64,000 nt of DNA from Saccharibacillus sp. O23 (GTDB lineage Bacteria > Bacillota > Bacilli > Paenibacillales > Paenibacillaceae): assembly GCF_002205895.1 (NCBI RefSeq), contig NZ_NJDE01000007.1:310001-374000 (forward strand), written 5' to 3'. Both the position numbers and the translations under genes were made by a program. Below the pieces are notes generated by a model. The model searched no databases. It was not told the origin of the DNA and worked only from the letters and a program-made list of their open reading frames with translations. Shown here piece by piece: positions 9,072-18,900 of the stretch; within the stretch, counting starts at the first letter, position 1, and each line of letters opens with the position of its first letter.

Positions 9072-9154
9072 ATGGCAAACGTAACATGCAACCCCTTACA
9101 TTTGCTCGGAACCTGAAACTCTTGCGTTAGACAGACCAGAAAGGGGAAAGGGGA

Positions 9155-10117
9155 ATGGAAAACTCGGCGGGAACCGGAAGAGACGGCAGACTGCTTCAAC
9201 AGAAAAAAACGATAGGGCATAGACTGGCGGGATTCAAAAGGAACGGTTTTCTTTACATTTTGCTCGCTCCGGCGCTTATTCTGACCCTGCTGTTCAAGTA
9301 TGTGCCCATGTACGGCGCGGTGATCGCGTTCAAAGACTTCAGTCCGATTCGGGGCATTCTCGGGAGCGACTGGGTCGGCTTCAAGCACTTCGACAAGTTC
9401 CTGTCTTCGCCGAACTTCGAAGTGATTTTTATGAATACGCTTAAATTAAGCTTCTACGGACTGCTGTTCGGCTTCCCGGTGCCGATTCTGCTGGCGCTGA
9501 TGCTGAACCAAGTCCGCAAAGCGGGCGCGAAGAAAAACATCCAACTTTTCCTGTACGCGCCCAACTTCGTTTCCGTAGTCGTGATCGTCGGGATGCTGTT
9601 CATTTTCCTGTCGCCGACCGGCCCGATCAACCAGCTGGCGACGCATATATTCGGCCAGCCGCTCATGTTCATGACCGATCCGCAGTATTTCCGCTGGGTG
9701 TACATCCTGTCGGACATCTGGGCGACGGCCGGCTGGGCTTCGATCATCTACGTGGCGGCGCTGGCGAACGTTGATCCCGAGCTGCATAACGCGGCCAGCC
9801 TCGACGGGGCGAGCCTGCTGCGGCGCATCTGGCATATTGATCTGCCGACGATCAAGCCGATCATGGCGATCGTGTTCATTCTGGCGGCGGGAGGCATCAT
9901 GTCGATCGGCTTCGAGAAAGCGTATCTGCTTCAGACCTCGATGAACCTGCCGGCTTCGGAGATCATCGCCACCTACGTCTATAAGGTCGGCCTGCAATCC
10001 GGGGATTACGCGTATTCGGCAGCCGTGGGACTGTTCAACTCGGTGATCAACGTCATTCTGCTGCTGACCGTCAACTTCGTCGTGAAGAAGCTGAACGACA
10101 ATCAGGGGCTTTATTAA
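9155..10117 (+). CDS. Carbohydrate ABC transporter permease, LplB type
   Basis: A 320-residue inner-membrane permease with about six hydrophobic segments. It has the family N-terminal pattern GFLYILLAPALILTLLFKY and the EAA-loop region near LHNAASLDGASLLRRIWHIDLP, which contacts the ATPase. It is the first gene of an importer operon (permease, permease, lipoprotein) of the class that imports oligosaccharides in paenibacilli. No ATPase gene is present in the operon, so a shared MsmX-type ATPase elsewhere must power it. This is an inference from how the class works. The ribosome binding site is GAAAGGGGAAAGGGG. Confidence 0.93.
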   Translation: MENSAGTGRDGRLLQQKKTIGHRLAGFKRNGFLYILLAPALILTLLFKYVPMYGAVIAFKDFSPIRGILGSDWVGFKHFDKFLSSPNFEVIFMNTLKLSFYGLLFGFPVPILLALMLNQVRKAGAKKNIQLFLYAPNFVSVVVIVGMLFIFLSPTGPINQLATHIFGQPLMFMTDPQYFRWVYILSDIWATAGWASIIYVAALANVDPELHNAASLDGASLLRRIWHIDLPTIKPIMAIVFILAAGGIMSIGFEKAYLLQTSMNLPASEIIATYVYKVGLQSGDYAYSAAVGLFNSVINVILLLTVNFVVKKLNDNQGLY

Positions 10118-10143
10118 TCGCTTAGAAAAGGAGGCAAAGCGCG

Positions 10144-11025
10144 ATGGCTGTCAAAAACTCGCCGTTCGACCGGTTTCTGCTCGTATTGAACGGACTGTTC
10201 CTGCTGCTTGCGGTACTCGTCGTCGTGGTTCCGTTCGGTTACATCATCATCGCTTCGTTCATGGACCCGACCGTATTGCTGAACCGGGGATTGTCGTTCA
10301 GTCCTTCGGATTGGAGTCTGGAAGGGTACCGCAAAATCTTGAGCAACGACGCCATGATCCGCGGATTCTTCAACTCGCTGCTGTATGCCGGCGCGTTCTC
10401 GATCTTTACGGTGCTCGTCTCGATCTGCGCGGGTTACGCCTTATCCGAAGATACGTTGGCCGGCCGCAAACTGGTCATGACGCTGTTCATCGTGACGATG
10501 TTTTTCGGCGGCGGCCTGATTCCGACTTACCTGCTGATCCGCGAACTCGGCATGCTGAACACGCCGTGGGCGCTGATCGTCCCGGGTGCGGTCAACGTAT
10601 GGAATATCATTTTGGCCCGGACTTTTTTCAAAGGCATCCCCAAAGAACTGCGGGAAGCCGCGAACGTCGACGGCGCGTCGGACTTCAAGATCTTCCTGCA
10701 AATCGTCATTCCGCTGTCGAAACCGATCATGTTCGTGCTGGCGCTCTACGCGTTCGTCGGGCAGTGGAATTCGTATTTCGACGCGATGATCTATCTGGAA
10801 AACACGAAATTGTATCCGCTTCAGCTCGTGCTGCGCTCCATCTTGATCCAGAATCAGGCGGCGCCCGGCATGATCGGCGAACAGCAGGCGATGGCGGAAC
10901 TCAAACGTCTGTCGGAGATGATCAAATATTCGTCGATCGTCGTATCCAGTTTGCCGCTAATCGTCATGTACCCGTTCTTCCAGAAGTATTTCGAAAAAGG
11001 CGTCATGGTCGGCTCGCTGAAATAA
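10144..11025 (+). CDS. Carbohydrate ABC transporter permease, YtcP type
   Basis: A 293-residue permease with six predicted helices. The cytoplasmic EAA loop is EAANVDGASDFKIFLQIVIP, and the sequence ends KYFEKGVMVGSLK, which is the characteristic C-terminus of this permease class. AAAAGGAGG precedes the ATG. It is the partner of the upstream LplB-type permease, 26 bases away. Together with the downstream lipoprotein they form the membrane part of the fructan-sugar importer. Confidence 0.93.
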   Translation: MAVKNSPFDRFLLVLNGLFLLLAVLVVVVPFGYIIIASFMDPTVLLNRGLSFSPSDWSLEGYRKILSNDAMIRGFFNSLLYAGAFSIFTVLVSICAGYALSEDTLAGRKLVMTLFIVTMFFGGGLIPTYLLIRELGMLNTPWALIVPGAVNVWNIILARTFFKGIPKELREAANVDGASDFKIFLQIVIPLSKPIMFVLALYAFVGQWNSYFDAMIYLENTKLYPLQLVLRSILIQNQAAPGMIGEQQAMAELKRLSEMIKYSSIVVSSLPLIVMYPFFQKYFEKGVMVGSLK

Positions 11026-11059
11026 AAAAGGTTTGCCCATACAGAGGAGGAATCGTTCG

Positions 11060-12664
11060 ATGAAAAAAGTTCGTCTGCCCCATTGGAAAAAAGCGCTCGC
11101 CGCGTCCGTCATGTCCAGCGCGCTCGTGGTCACCGCCTGCGGAGGCGGCTCGTCGGAACCGGCGAAGACCGCCGACGGCAAACCGATCTTGAAGATGATG
11201 ACGTCCAGTTCGCCGCTCGCGCCCGCCGATCCCAACGAAAAACTGGTGCTCAAACGGCTCGAAGAGAAGACGGGCGTGCATATCGATTGGACCAGCTATA
11301 CCAGCGACGTGTTTACGGAAAAACGCAATCTGGCGATGGCGAGCGGCGATCTCCCGGACGCGATCTTCGCGGCGGATTACGGCGATTACGATCTGCTGAA
11401 GCTGGCCAAAGACGGCGCGATCGTGCCGCTCGAAGACCTGATCGACCAGCAGATGCCGAATCTCAAAAAGGTGCTCGACGAACGTCCGGAATACCGCGCC
11501 ATGATCACCGCTCCGGACGGCCATATCTACGCGTTTCCGTGGATCGAGGAATTGGGCTCGGACAAAGAACGCATCCAATCCGTGGACGATATGCCGTGGA
11601 TCAACGTCGAATGGCTGAAGAAGTTGGGCCTGAAAATGCCGACCACGACCGAAGAACTCAAAGACGTGCTGACCGCGTTCAAAACGCAGGACCCGAACGG
11701 CAACGGCAAAGCCGACGAGATTCCGCTGTCCTTTATCGACAAGCCGGGCGGCGAGAACCTGACGTTCCTGTTCGCGGCGTTCGGACTGGGGGAGAATCCG
11801 GATCACCTCGTGGTGAGCGACGACGGCAAAGTGATCTTTACCGGGAACCAACAAGGCTACAAAGACGCGGTCAATTACGTGTACGACCTGTACAAGAACG
11901 GGCTGGTCGATATCGAATCGTTCCAGCAGGATTGGAATACGTATCTCGCCAAAGGCAAAGACGACCGTTACGGCTTGTATTTCACTTGGGACAAAGCGAA
12001 TATCACGGGCATGAACGACAAATACGATCTGATGCCGCCCGTGGCGGGACCGGACGGCAAAGTCAACGTGACGCGCAATAACGGCATGGGCTTTTTCCGC
12101 GGCTCGATGGTCGTGACCAGCAGCAACAAGCAGCTCGAGACGACGGCCAAATGGGTCGATCAATTGTACGATCCGCTTCAATCCGTGCAGGACAACTGGG
12201 GCACGTACGGCGACGAGAGCCAGCAGAACATCTTCGAATTCGACGAAGCGAAAGGCATGCTGAAGCATCTGCCGCTGGAAGGCTCGGCTCCGGTCGAAGT
12301 GCGCCAGAAGACGAGCATCGGCGGACCGCTGGCGATTCTCGACGATTATTTCGGCAAATACACGACCATGCCGGACGACGCCAAATGGCGGATGGATCTG
12401 ATGAAAGAAGTACTGGTGCCGCATATGACGGCCAAAAATACGTATCCGAGCGTGTTCTTCAGTCTGGACGAATTGGACCGGCTGTCCACGATCGAAGCCG
12501 ATCTGTTCCCTTATATGCTGCGCAAACGCACGGAATGGTATCAGAACGGCAAAGCGGATCAGGAATGGGACGCTTATCTGAAAGAACTCGACCGTCTGGG
12601 CTTGCAGGAATGGCTGAAGATCCGTCAGGACGGCTACGACCGCAGCACGGCGAAATCCGAATAA
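11060..12664 (+). CDS. Extracellular solute-binding lipoprotein of the fructan ABC importer
   Basis: The start at ATG 11060 sits behind AGAGGAGG and gives a 534-residue protein. The first 26 residues are a lipoprotein signal with lipobox VTAC, so the mature protein is anchored by a lipidated cysteine at the outer face of the membrane. The rest has the length and features of the large YtcQ/LipO-like solute-binding proteins (FPWIEELG, DPNGNGKADEIPLSF, WVDQLYDP). It captures the sugar and delivers it to the two permeases. Fructo-oligosaccharide as ligand is inferred from the two GH32 genes and fructokinase that follow. Confidence 0.92.
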   Translation: MKKVRLPHWKKALAASVMSSALVVTACGGGSSEPAKTADGKPILKMMTSSSPLAPADPNEKLVLKRLEEKTGVHIDWTSYTSDVFTEKRNLAMASGDLPDAIFAADYGDYDLLKLAKDGAIVPLEDLIDQQMPNLKKVLDERPEYRAMITAPDGHIYAFPWIEELGSDKERIQSVDDMPWINVEWLKKLGLKMPTTTEELKDVLTAFKTQDPNGNGKADEIPLSFIDKPGGENLTFLFAAFGLGENPDHLVVSDDGKVIFTGNQQGYKDAVNYVYDLYKNGLVDIESFQQDWNTYLAKGKDDRYGLYFTWDKANITGMNDKYDLMPPVAGPDGKVNVTRNNGMGFFRGSMVVTSSNKQLETTAKWVDQLYDPLQSVQDNWGTYGDESQQNIFEFDEAKGMLKHLPLEGSAPVEVRQKTSIGGPLAILDDYFGKYTTMPDDAKWRMDLMKEVLVPHMTAKNTYPSVFFSLDELDRLSTIEADLFPYMLRKRTEWYQNGKADQEWDAYLKELDRLGLQEWLKIRQDGYDRSTAKSE

Positions 12665-12696
12665 CGACTTACCCAAATTCCCGATCAGGAGGGCTT

Positions 12697-14448
12697 ATGA
12701 CCATTCAAACGACAAAACCGGATTACCGGGGAACGTACCACTTTTCGCCGGCCGAACATTGGATGAACGATCCGAACGGCATGGTGTTTTTCGAAGGTGA
12801 ATACCATCTCTTTTTCCAGCATCATCCCTTCGGCGATACATGGGGACCGATGCATTGGGGTCATGCGGTATCGCGCGATCTGGTGAACTGGGAAGAACTG
12901 CCGATCGCGCTGGAACCGGACGAAGTCGGCACGATTTTCTCGGGCAGCGCGGTAGTGGACCGAGAGAATACGACCGGATTTTTCCCGGACGGGCCGGGGC
13001 TGGTCGCGATTTTCACCCACCATCTGGAACGTCCCGGCGTGCCGACCGTGCAAAGCCAGAGCTTGGCTTACAGCCGCGACGGCGGACGCACATGGACCAA
13101 GTACGAAGGCAATCCGGTACTGACGAGCGAAAGCAAGCCGGATTTTCGCGATCCGAAGGTGTTCTGGCACGAATCGAGCAAACGGTGGATCCTGATTCTG
13201 GCCTGCGGGCAGGAAGTCGAGCTGTATCATTCGGAAGATCTGAAAAGCTGGACGCTTGGCAGCACGTTCGGCGAAGGCATCGGCTCCCATGACGGAGTCT
13301 GGGAATGTCCGGATCTGTTCGAACTTTCGATCGACGGCGATCCGACGCGCGGCAAATGGGTCATGCTGGTCAGTATCGGCGACGGCGGAGAAGGGACGGA
13401 AGGTTCGCGGACGCAGTATTTCACCGGCGGTTTCGACGGCGTGACTTTCGTACCGGACGAAGCGTCGCAGGAGATCCGCTGGCTCGATCACGGCCGCGAC
13501 AACTACGCCGGCGTCAGTTGGTCGGACATGCCGACCGAAGACGGCCGCCGTCTGGTTCTCGGCTGGATGAGCAACTGGCGGTATGCCAATCATACGCCGA
13601 CGGAAGGCTGGCGCGGCGCGATGACGATTCCGCGGGAATTGACGCTGGAGACGATCGGCGGCGTCGAGCGGTTGGTCCAGCGTCCGGCGCGCGAGTTGGA
13701 CGCGGCAAGGGTTCCGGTTCTGGAACTGAAGGACGTATCGCTCTCGGAATTGAATGCCGCGCTGAGATCGCTGCGGTTGGACAGCTTCGAATTGGAAGTC
13801 CGCGCCCAAGCGGGCCGCTCGTTTGAATTCCGGCTGCGCGAAGGCGGCGGCTGCGTCACCCGCGTCGGCATCGACGCGCAGGCGGGAGAACTGTATATCG
13901 ACCGCCGCAAGTCGGGCGAAAGCGGGTTCCACGCCGATTTCGCGGGACGGCATGCGGCGAAGCTGCCGGAAGGGGCGGAAACGGCCGAGTCGGCCGGGGA
14001 TACACGAATGGCCGTAGAAGCGGCAGAGGCGGAAGAAGAGGCGCGAATGGCCGCAGAAGCGGACGCGCCGAATCGCGCGCGGACGGCGGCGGAGCAGGGA
14101 GCGGCCGCCGAAGAACCGGCGGAAACGGCTCTGCAGATCTTCGTCGACCGGTCTTCGGTCGAGGTGTTCGAAGGAGACGGCCGTCTGGTTATGACGGACC
14201 TGATCTTCCCGGGGGAAGGCGCCGACGGATTGTCCGCGTCGGCGGGCGATGCGGAAGCGGGCGGAGCGGATAGCGTATTCCGCTCGGTGCGGATCTCCCG
14301 CATCGCGGCCGGCGAGGCTGCGGCCGGGGCGGCCGAATCGGCAAGAGCGACGGCGGCGGGAACTGCCGGATCGGCAGGAGGCACGGCCGGCGAAGCTGCC
14401 GAAGGAGCAGCGGCGACCGCGCCCGGGCAAGGAGGCGCGGTCCGATGA
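12697..14448 (+). CDS. Intracellular GH32 fructosidase (levanase or sucrose-hydrolase type) with low-complexity inserts
   Basis: ATG 12697 follows CAGGAGGG and gives 583 residues without a signal peptide, so the enzyme is cytoplasmic. The GH32 catalytic set is complete: nucleophile D25 in WMNDPNG, transition-state D152 in FRDP, acid/base E203 in WECPDLF. It should split imported fructo-oligosaccharides or sucrose. Unusually, about residues 423-477, inside the C-terminal beta-sandwich just before the conserved IFVDRSSVEVFE strand, are an Ala/Glu-rich low-complexity stretch. A second Ala/Gly/Thr-rich tail covers about residues 535-583. The 3' end overlaps the kinase gene by ATGA. Confidence 0.93.
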   Translation: MTIQTTKPDYRGTYHFSPAEHWMNDPNGMVFFEGEYHLFFQHHPFGDTWGPMHWGHAVSRDLVNWEELPIALEPDEVGTIFSGSAVVDRENTTGFFPDGPGLVAIFTHHLERPGVPTVQSQSLAYSRDGGRTWTKYEGNPVLTSESKPDFRDPKVFWHESSKRWILILACGQEVELYHSEDLKSWTLGSTFGEGIGSHDGVWECPDLFELSIDGDPTRGKWVMLVSIGDGGEGTEGSRTQYFTGGFDGVTFVPDEASQEIRWLDHGRDNYAGVSWSDMPTEDGRRLVLGWMSNWRYANHTPTEGWRGAMTIPRELTLETIGGVERLVQRPARELDAARVPVLELKDVSLSELNAALRSLRLDSFELEVRAQAGRSFEFRLREGGGCVTRVGIDAQAGELYIDRRKSGESGFHADFAGRHAAKLPEGAETAESAGDTRMAVEAAEAEEEARMAAEADAPNRARTAAEQGAAAEEPAETALQIFVDRSSVEVFEGDGRLVMTDLIFPGEGADGLSASAGDAEAGGADSVFRSVRISRIAAGEAAAGAAESARATAAGTAGSAGGTAGEAAEGAAATAPGQGGAVR

Positions 14449-15422
14449 CGACCTTCGGAAGCGGCGCCTCGCCTCGCCGCGAAAGCTCTGCCGTCATCGG
14501 CGCGATCGAAGCCGGAGGGACCAAGTTCGTCTGCGGGATCGGCACCGCGGACGGGGAACTGCTGGACCGCGTCAGCTTTCCGACCGGGCAGCCGGACGAG
14601 ACGCTCGGCCGGGCGATCGATTATTTCGCGGACAAGAACGTCGCGGCGATCGGGATCGGCTCGTTCGGGCCGATCGACCTGCGGCCCGGCAGTCCGACTT
14701 ACGGTTTCGTGACGACCACGCCGAAGCCCGGCTGGAGCGGCTGCGATTTCCTCGGCGCGCTGCGCCGCCGCTTCGACGTCCCGTACGGCTGGGACACCGA
14801 CGTCAACGCCGCCGCTTACGGCGAAGCCGTCTGGGGTGCGGCGGCGGGGCTGGACAGCTGCCTCTATTACACGATCGGCACGGGCGTGGGGATCGGGGTC
14901 TACGCCGAAGGGCGGCTGCTGCACGGCCTGCTGCATCCCGAAGGCGGCCATACGCTGCCGCGCCGGCATCAAGGCGACGGCTTCGCGGGCGTCTGTCCGT
15001 ATCACGGCGATTGTCTGGAAGGCATGGCTTCCGGTCCGGCGCTGCAAGCGCGCTGGGGCGTTCCGGGGCATGAGCTTCCGGCCGATCATCCGGCTTGGGA
15101 GATCGAGGCGCATTATATCGCCCAATCGGTATCGTCCGCGATCCTGCTGCTGTCGCCGCGCAAAGTCATACTGGGCGGCGGCGTCATGCAGCAGGAACAT
15201 CTGCTGCCGCTCGTGCGCCGGGACGTCGCGAAGAACCTGAACGGGTACGTCGCGGCGGAAGACCTCGCCGAAGGCGCAGGGCTGGACGGCTATATCACGG
15301 CGCCGGGACTCGGCACGGAGTCGGGTCTGCGCGGCGCTTTGGTGCTCGGCATCCGGGCGCTGCGGGAAGCGCGGGAACCGGGCGTTCCCGGCGCGGTCGG
15401 CAGCGGAACGGCGCAAGATTGA
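14445..15422 (+). CDS. scrK: ROK family fructokinase
   Basis: A 325-residue sugar kinase that phosphorylates fructose released by the upstream GH32 enzyme. The N-terminus carries the phosphate-binding IEAGGTKFVCGIG. The centre has the ROK zinc-binding arrangement with H, C, H, C (GGHTLPRR...VCPYHGDCLEGMASG), which is typical of bacterial fructokinases. The catalytic aspartate is in DTDVNAAAYGE. The start codon overlaps the preceding stop by four bases and has its own AGGAGG inside the upstream gene. It is the last gene of the cytoplasmic fructan operon. Confidence 0.92.
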   Translation: MTTFGSGASPRRESSAVIGAIEAGGTKFVCGIGTADGELLDRVSFPTGQPDETLGRAIDYFADKNVAAIGIGSFGPIDLRPGSPTYGFVTTTPKPGWSGCDFLGALRRRFDVPYGWDTDVNAAAYGEAVWGAAAGLDSCLYYTIGTGVGIGVYAEGRLLHGLLHPEGGHTLPRRHQGDGFAGVCPYHGDCLEGMASGPALQARWGVPGHELPADHPAWEIEAHYIAQSVSSAILLLSPRKVILGGGVMQQEHLLPLVRRDVAKNLNGYVAAEDLAEGAGLDGYITAPGLGTESGLRGALVLGIRALREAREPGVPGAVGSGTAQD

Positions 15423-15449
15423 CTGACGATCAAGCCAAGAAACAATCCG

Positions 15450-15556
15450 GTACGCTGACCGCAAATAAGGTTAGGTCATGTCCACCGAAAACTCGCTTTA
15501 ACTGTTCCTGTTTCCGATGGACGCAAACCTTGGATGGAATACGGTCAACTCACTCG
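15450..15556. repeat. Intergenic repeat element, copy A (upstream of levanase gene)
   Basis: About 107 bp. It begins GTACGCTGACCGCAAATAAG and ends ATACGGTCAACTCACTCG. The ends form an imperfect inverted repeat (TGACCGCA with ACGGTCA). Two more copies lie at 19455-19702, so the element brackets the secreted levanase gene. It has no coding capacity. Confidence 0.75.
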
Positions 15557-15563
15557 CAGGAAA

Positions 15564-15747
15564 TGTTGACGTTTCGTCAGCAAATTCTCTCTTTTTTCGG
15601 TGAACTGAACCGAGATGTTGACGCTTCGTCAACAAATGATGCGAGTTGGAGAGGAAATGAGGGAAAAAAGCTGAAAATACTGACTTTTCGTCAACATTTG
15701 CGTTTCTATCCGCTTTTTAGGCTCGAAATGTTGACGTTTGGTCAGGA
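15564..15747. repeat. Array of four 19-bp palindromes spaced 51-62 bp apart
   Basis: Copies start at 15564, 15616, 15678 and 15729. The best is TGTTGACGCTTCGTCAACA, a perfect 8-bp inverted repeat around three bases. The others vary at one or two positions per arm. Intervening DNA is not repeated. The array fills most of the gap between the fructokinase and levanase genes. Confidence 0.8.
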
Positions 15748-15769
15748 TTTGGCAGATACGTCGATTTCA

Positions 15770-15839
15770 TTCGAAGTTTGCGTACGCGAAACCCGGCGGC
15801 TCCGGGAAGATGAAGGTCTTCCGGCGTCGGCCGGGTTTC
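15770..15839. terminator. Relic of a repeat end followed by a long hairpin, possible terminator
   Basis: TTCGAAGTTTGCGTAC (15770-15785) matches the inverted end of the MITE-like element at 23.6 kb. It is followed by a long interrupted hairpin (GAAACCCGGC ... GCCGGGTTTC, 15788-15839) ending in TTTC. This could stop read-through from the fructokinase operon into the levanase gene. Confidence 0.5.
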
Positions 15840-15986
15840 TTTACGGGTAGAGCTTCGGAGCCGCCCGAGTATAAACCGAAACACCGGAGCGAAGCGCGAA
15901 CCGAATCGGCAGCATGCGGAAGCCTGCGCTCTGTCTGCGGTTCGCGCGTATGCTCCGTACTTATTTGATCGAGGAGGATCATCCCG

Positions 15987-18900
15987 ATGAAGAACATAAG
16001 CAAGTTCGCTGCGCTGCTGTGCGCGGCGATGATGGCGGGAAGCGCGGCAGCGGCGGGCGGCGCGTCTACGGTGTTCGCCGAAGAAGGAGGGAACGTTTTG
16101 GCCGGGAAAACGACAAATCATACCGCGGGAAATGATGCCGATACGCAGAAGGAGACGAAATCATCGACATCGCCGGAGGCCGCCGCTTCCGCCGAAGCTG
16201 CCGTTTGGAACAGCAATCTTGAAAGCGTAATCATCGATCAAGGGAGCTGGATAACCGACAGCAAGGGCGTTCGCGGTACGGCGGACGCCGACGGAACGCC
16301 CGCGCTCAAAGTGTATGCTTCGCCGAATGCGGAGACGTTCGTATTCGCCGCCGATCTGTCGCCGAAGTCCGCGGCTGCTTCGGCCGGCTTGACGTTCGGG
16401 GCCGGAGCCGACGGCCGAGGCGGGTACGCGGTCTGGTTGGACCGCGAGAACGGCCGCGTCCGGGCAGCGGCGACCGGCCCGGACGGAAGCGTGTTGGCTC
16501 GGTCGGATGCTTCGTATCCGAGCGAAGACGGCATCCGCCACCGCTTGGAGATCCGAGCTGAACAGAACGCGGTGCGCGTGTTCGTCGACGGCTATGCCGA
16601 ACCGGCCTTGGAGTTGTCCGGGCTTGCGCCCGGCGGTACGGCTGCGGGACTTGCCGTTCGCAGCGGCGAAGCCGTTTTTCAAGATACGTATCTGACGCCC
16701 GAGGAAGAGTACTACGGCGAAACCTATCGGCCGGCTTATCATTATTCGCCGCAGCGCGGTTCGGCCAGCGATCCCAACGGAATGATCTACTACAAAGGCG
16801 AATACCATCTGTTCCATCAGGACGGCGGACGCTGGGCGCATGCGGTCAGCACCGACCTGCTGCATTGGAAGAGTCTGCCGATCGCGCTCGATTGGAACAA
16901 GCTCGGCCATATCTGGTCCGGCTCCGCGATCGCCGATCCCGATAACGTCTCGGGTTTGTTCGACGGCTCGCCCGACGGAGGCGGCCTGATCGCCTATTAC
17001 ACGTCTTATAATCCCGACGCGCCGAACGGCAACCAGAAGATCGGACTCGCTTACAGTTCCGATCGGGGTCGGACGTGGCATTATTCCGAAGATCGCCCGA
17101 TCGTGATCGAGAATCCGGGCAAGAACGGCGACGACCCAGGCGGTTGGGATTTCCGCGATCCGAAGGTCGTTCGAGACGAAGACAACGGCCGTTGGATCAT
17201 GGTCGTATCGGGCGGCGACCATATCCGCTTTTTCTCTTCGACGAACCTGACCGACTGGACGCTGACCGACAACTTCGGTTACGGCGAATACGTGCGCGGC
17301 GGCGTCTGGGAATGTCCCGATTTGTTTAAGCTGCCGGTACAAGGAACGGACGAGAGCCGCTGGGTGCTGATGATCAGCACGGGTGCGAACCCGGCTACGC
17401 AGGGGTCGGACGCGGAGTATTTCGTCGGACGATTGACCGAAGACGGCAAGTTCGTCAATGACAATCCGGCCGGCAAGGTGCTTCGAACGGACTACGGCAA
17501 AGAGTTCTACGCGTCTTCCTCGTTCGCCGACGCGCCGGACGGACGCCGGATCGTCATGGCGTGGATGACCAACTGGGACTATCCGTTCGCGTTCCCGACT
17601 GCCGGTTGGAAAGGCGTGCTGTCGCTGCCCCGGGAATTGTCGTTGACGCGCACGGCAGAAGGGATTCGCTTGGCGCAGGCTCCGATCGAGGAGCTCGCCG
17701 CGCTCCGAAGCGAACTGCGAAGCATCGGCGAGACGACCGTGAACGGAGATTCGCCGAATCCGCTGCAAGGCTTGAATGCGGGCGCTTACGAGATCGAAGC
17801 GGAGCTGGAACTGCCGGAGACGGGAGCCGCCGACAGTTTCGGATTCCGAGTGCGCGAAGGCGGCGGGCAGTTTACGGATATCCGTTATTCGGCCGCCGAA
17901 GAAAAGCTGTCGCTGGACCGTTCGGCTTCGGGCATCGTCGATTATTCGCCTCTGCTCAGTTTGCGTCAGGAAGCGAAGCTTCCGCCCGAAAGCAACGGGA
18001 ACAAGCGGATCAAACTGCGGATCTTCGTGGACGAATCGACGGTCGAAGTGTTCGCGGCAGACGGCCGGACCGTCTTCTCCGACGTGATCTTCCCGGGCAC
18101 GGCACGCCGCGGCATGAGCTTCTACGCCGAAAGCGGGCAGGTGAAGATCCGGTCGTTGAACGTCTATGCTCTCGGTTCCGTATGGAAATCGGAAGAGCCT
18201 TCGCGTCTGGTCGCGGACGAGACGGCGATCGAATTGGGACCGCAGGATAGTCGGACGGTATTCGTTTCGCCGTACCTCTCGTCTTCCGCGGATGCGATCG
18301 CGCCGACGTGGACGTCTTCCGATCTTTCCGTCGTTTCGGTGTCCGCTTCTTCGGGCGGCAGCGCCGTGCTGCGCGCGGTCGGTCCGGGCCGAGCGTCGGT
18401 CACCGTTTCGGCCGCGAACGGCTTCGCGCGCGCGATCCCGGTCACCGTATACGGCGGAAGTTTCCGCTCCGATCTCGGCGCGCTGACAATCGTTCCGGCC
18501 TCGGCGGAATGGATCGTGACGGAAGACGGGCTGCGCGGCGGCGCGCAGGGCGATACGACCGCCGTGTCGGAGGTCAAGGCCGGCGATTTCGTTTACGAAG
18601 CCGACGTGAAGCTGGATCGAGCGGGCGGAGCCGCTTCGCTGCTGTTTCGCTCCGATCGGACCGGAGGCAGCGCCTACTACCTGAATCTCGATCCGAATAT
18701 GCAGGCGCTGCGATTGTTCTATAAGGTCGGCGGCAGCTTCGCCGAACGTCAGGTGTTGGCGCGGTATCCCGCCGAGATCCGAAGCGGCGGCACCTACCGT
18801 CTGCGCGTGCAGGCCGAAGGACCGCGGCTTCGGGCATGGCTGGACGGCAGGCCGGCGATCGACGTCCGCGACGGCACGTTCGCCGAAGGACGGTTCGGCC

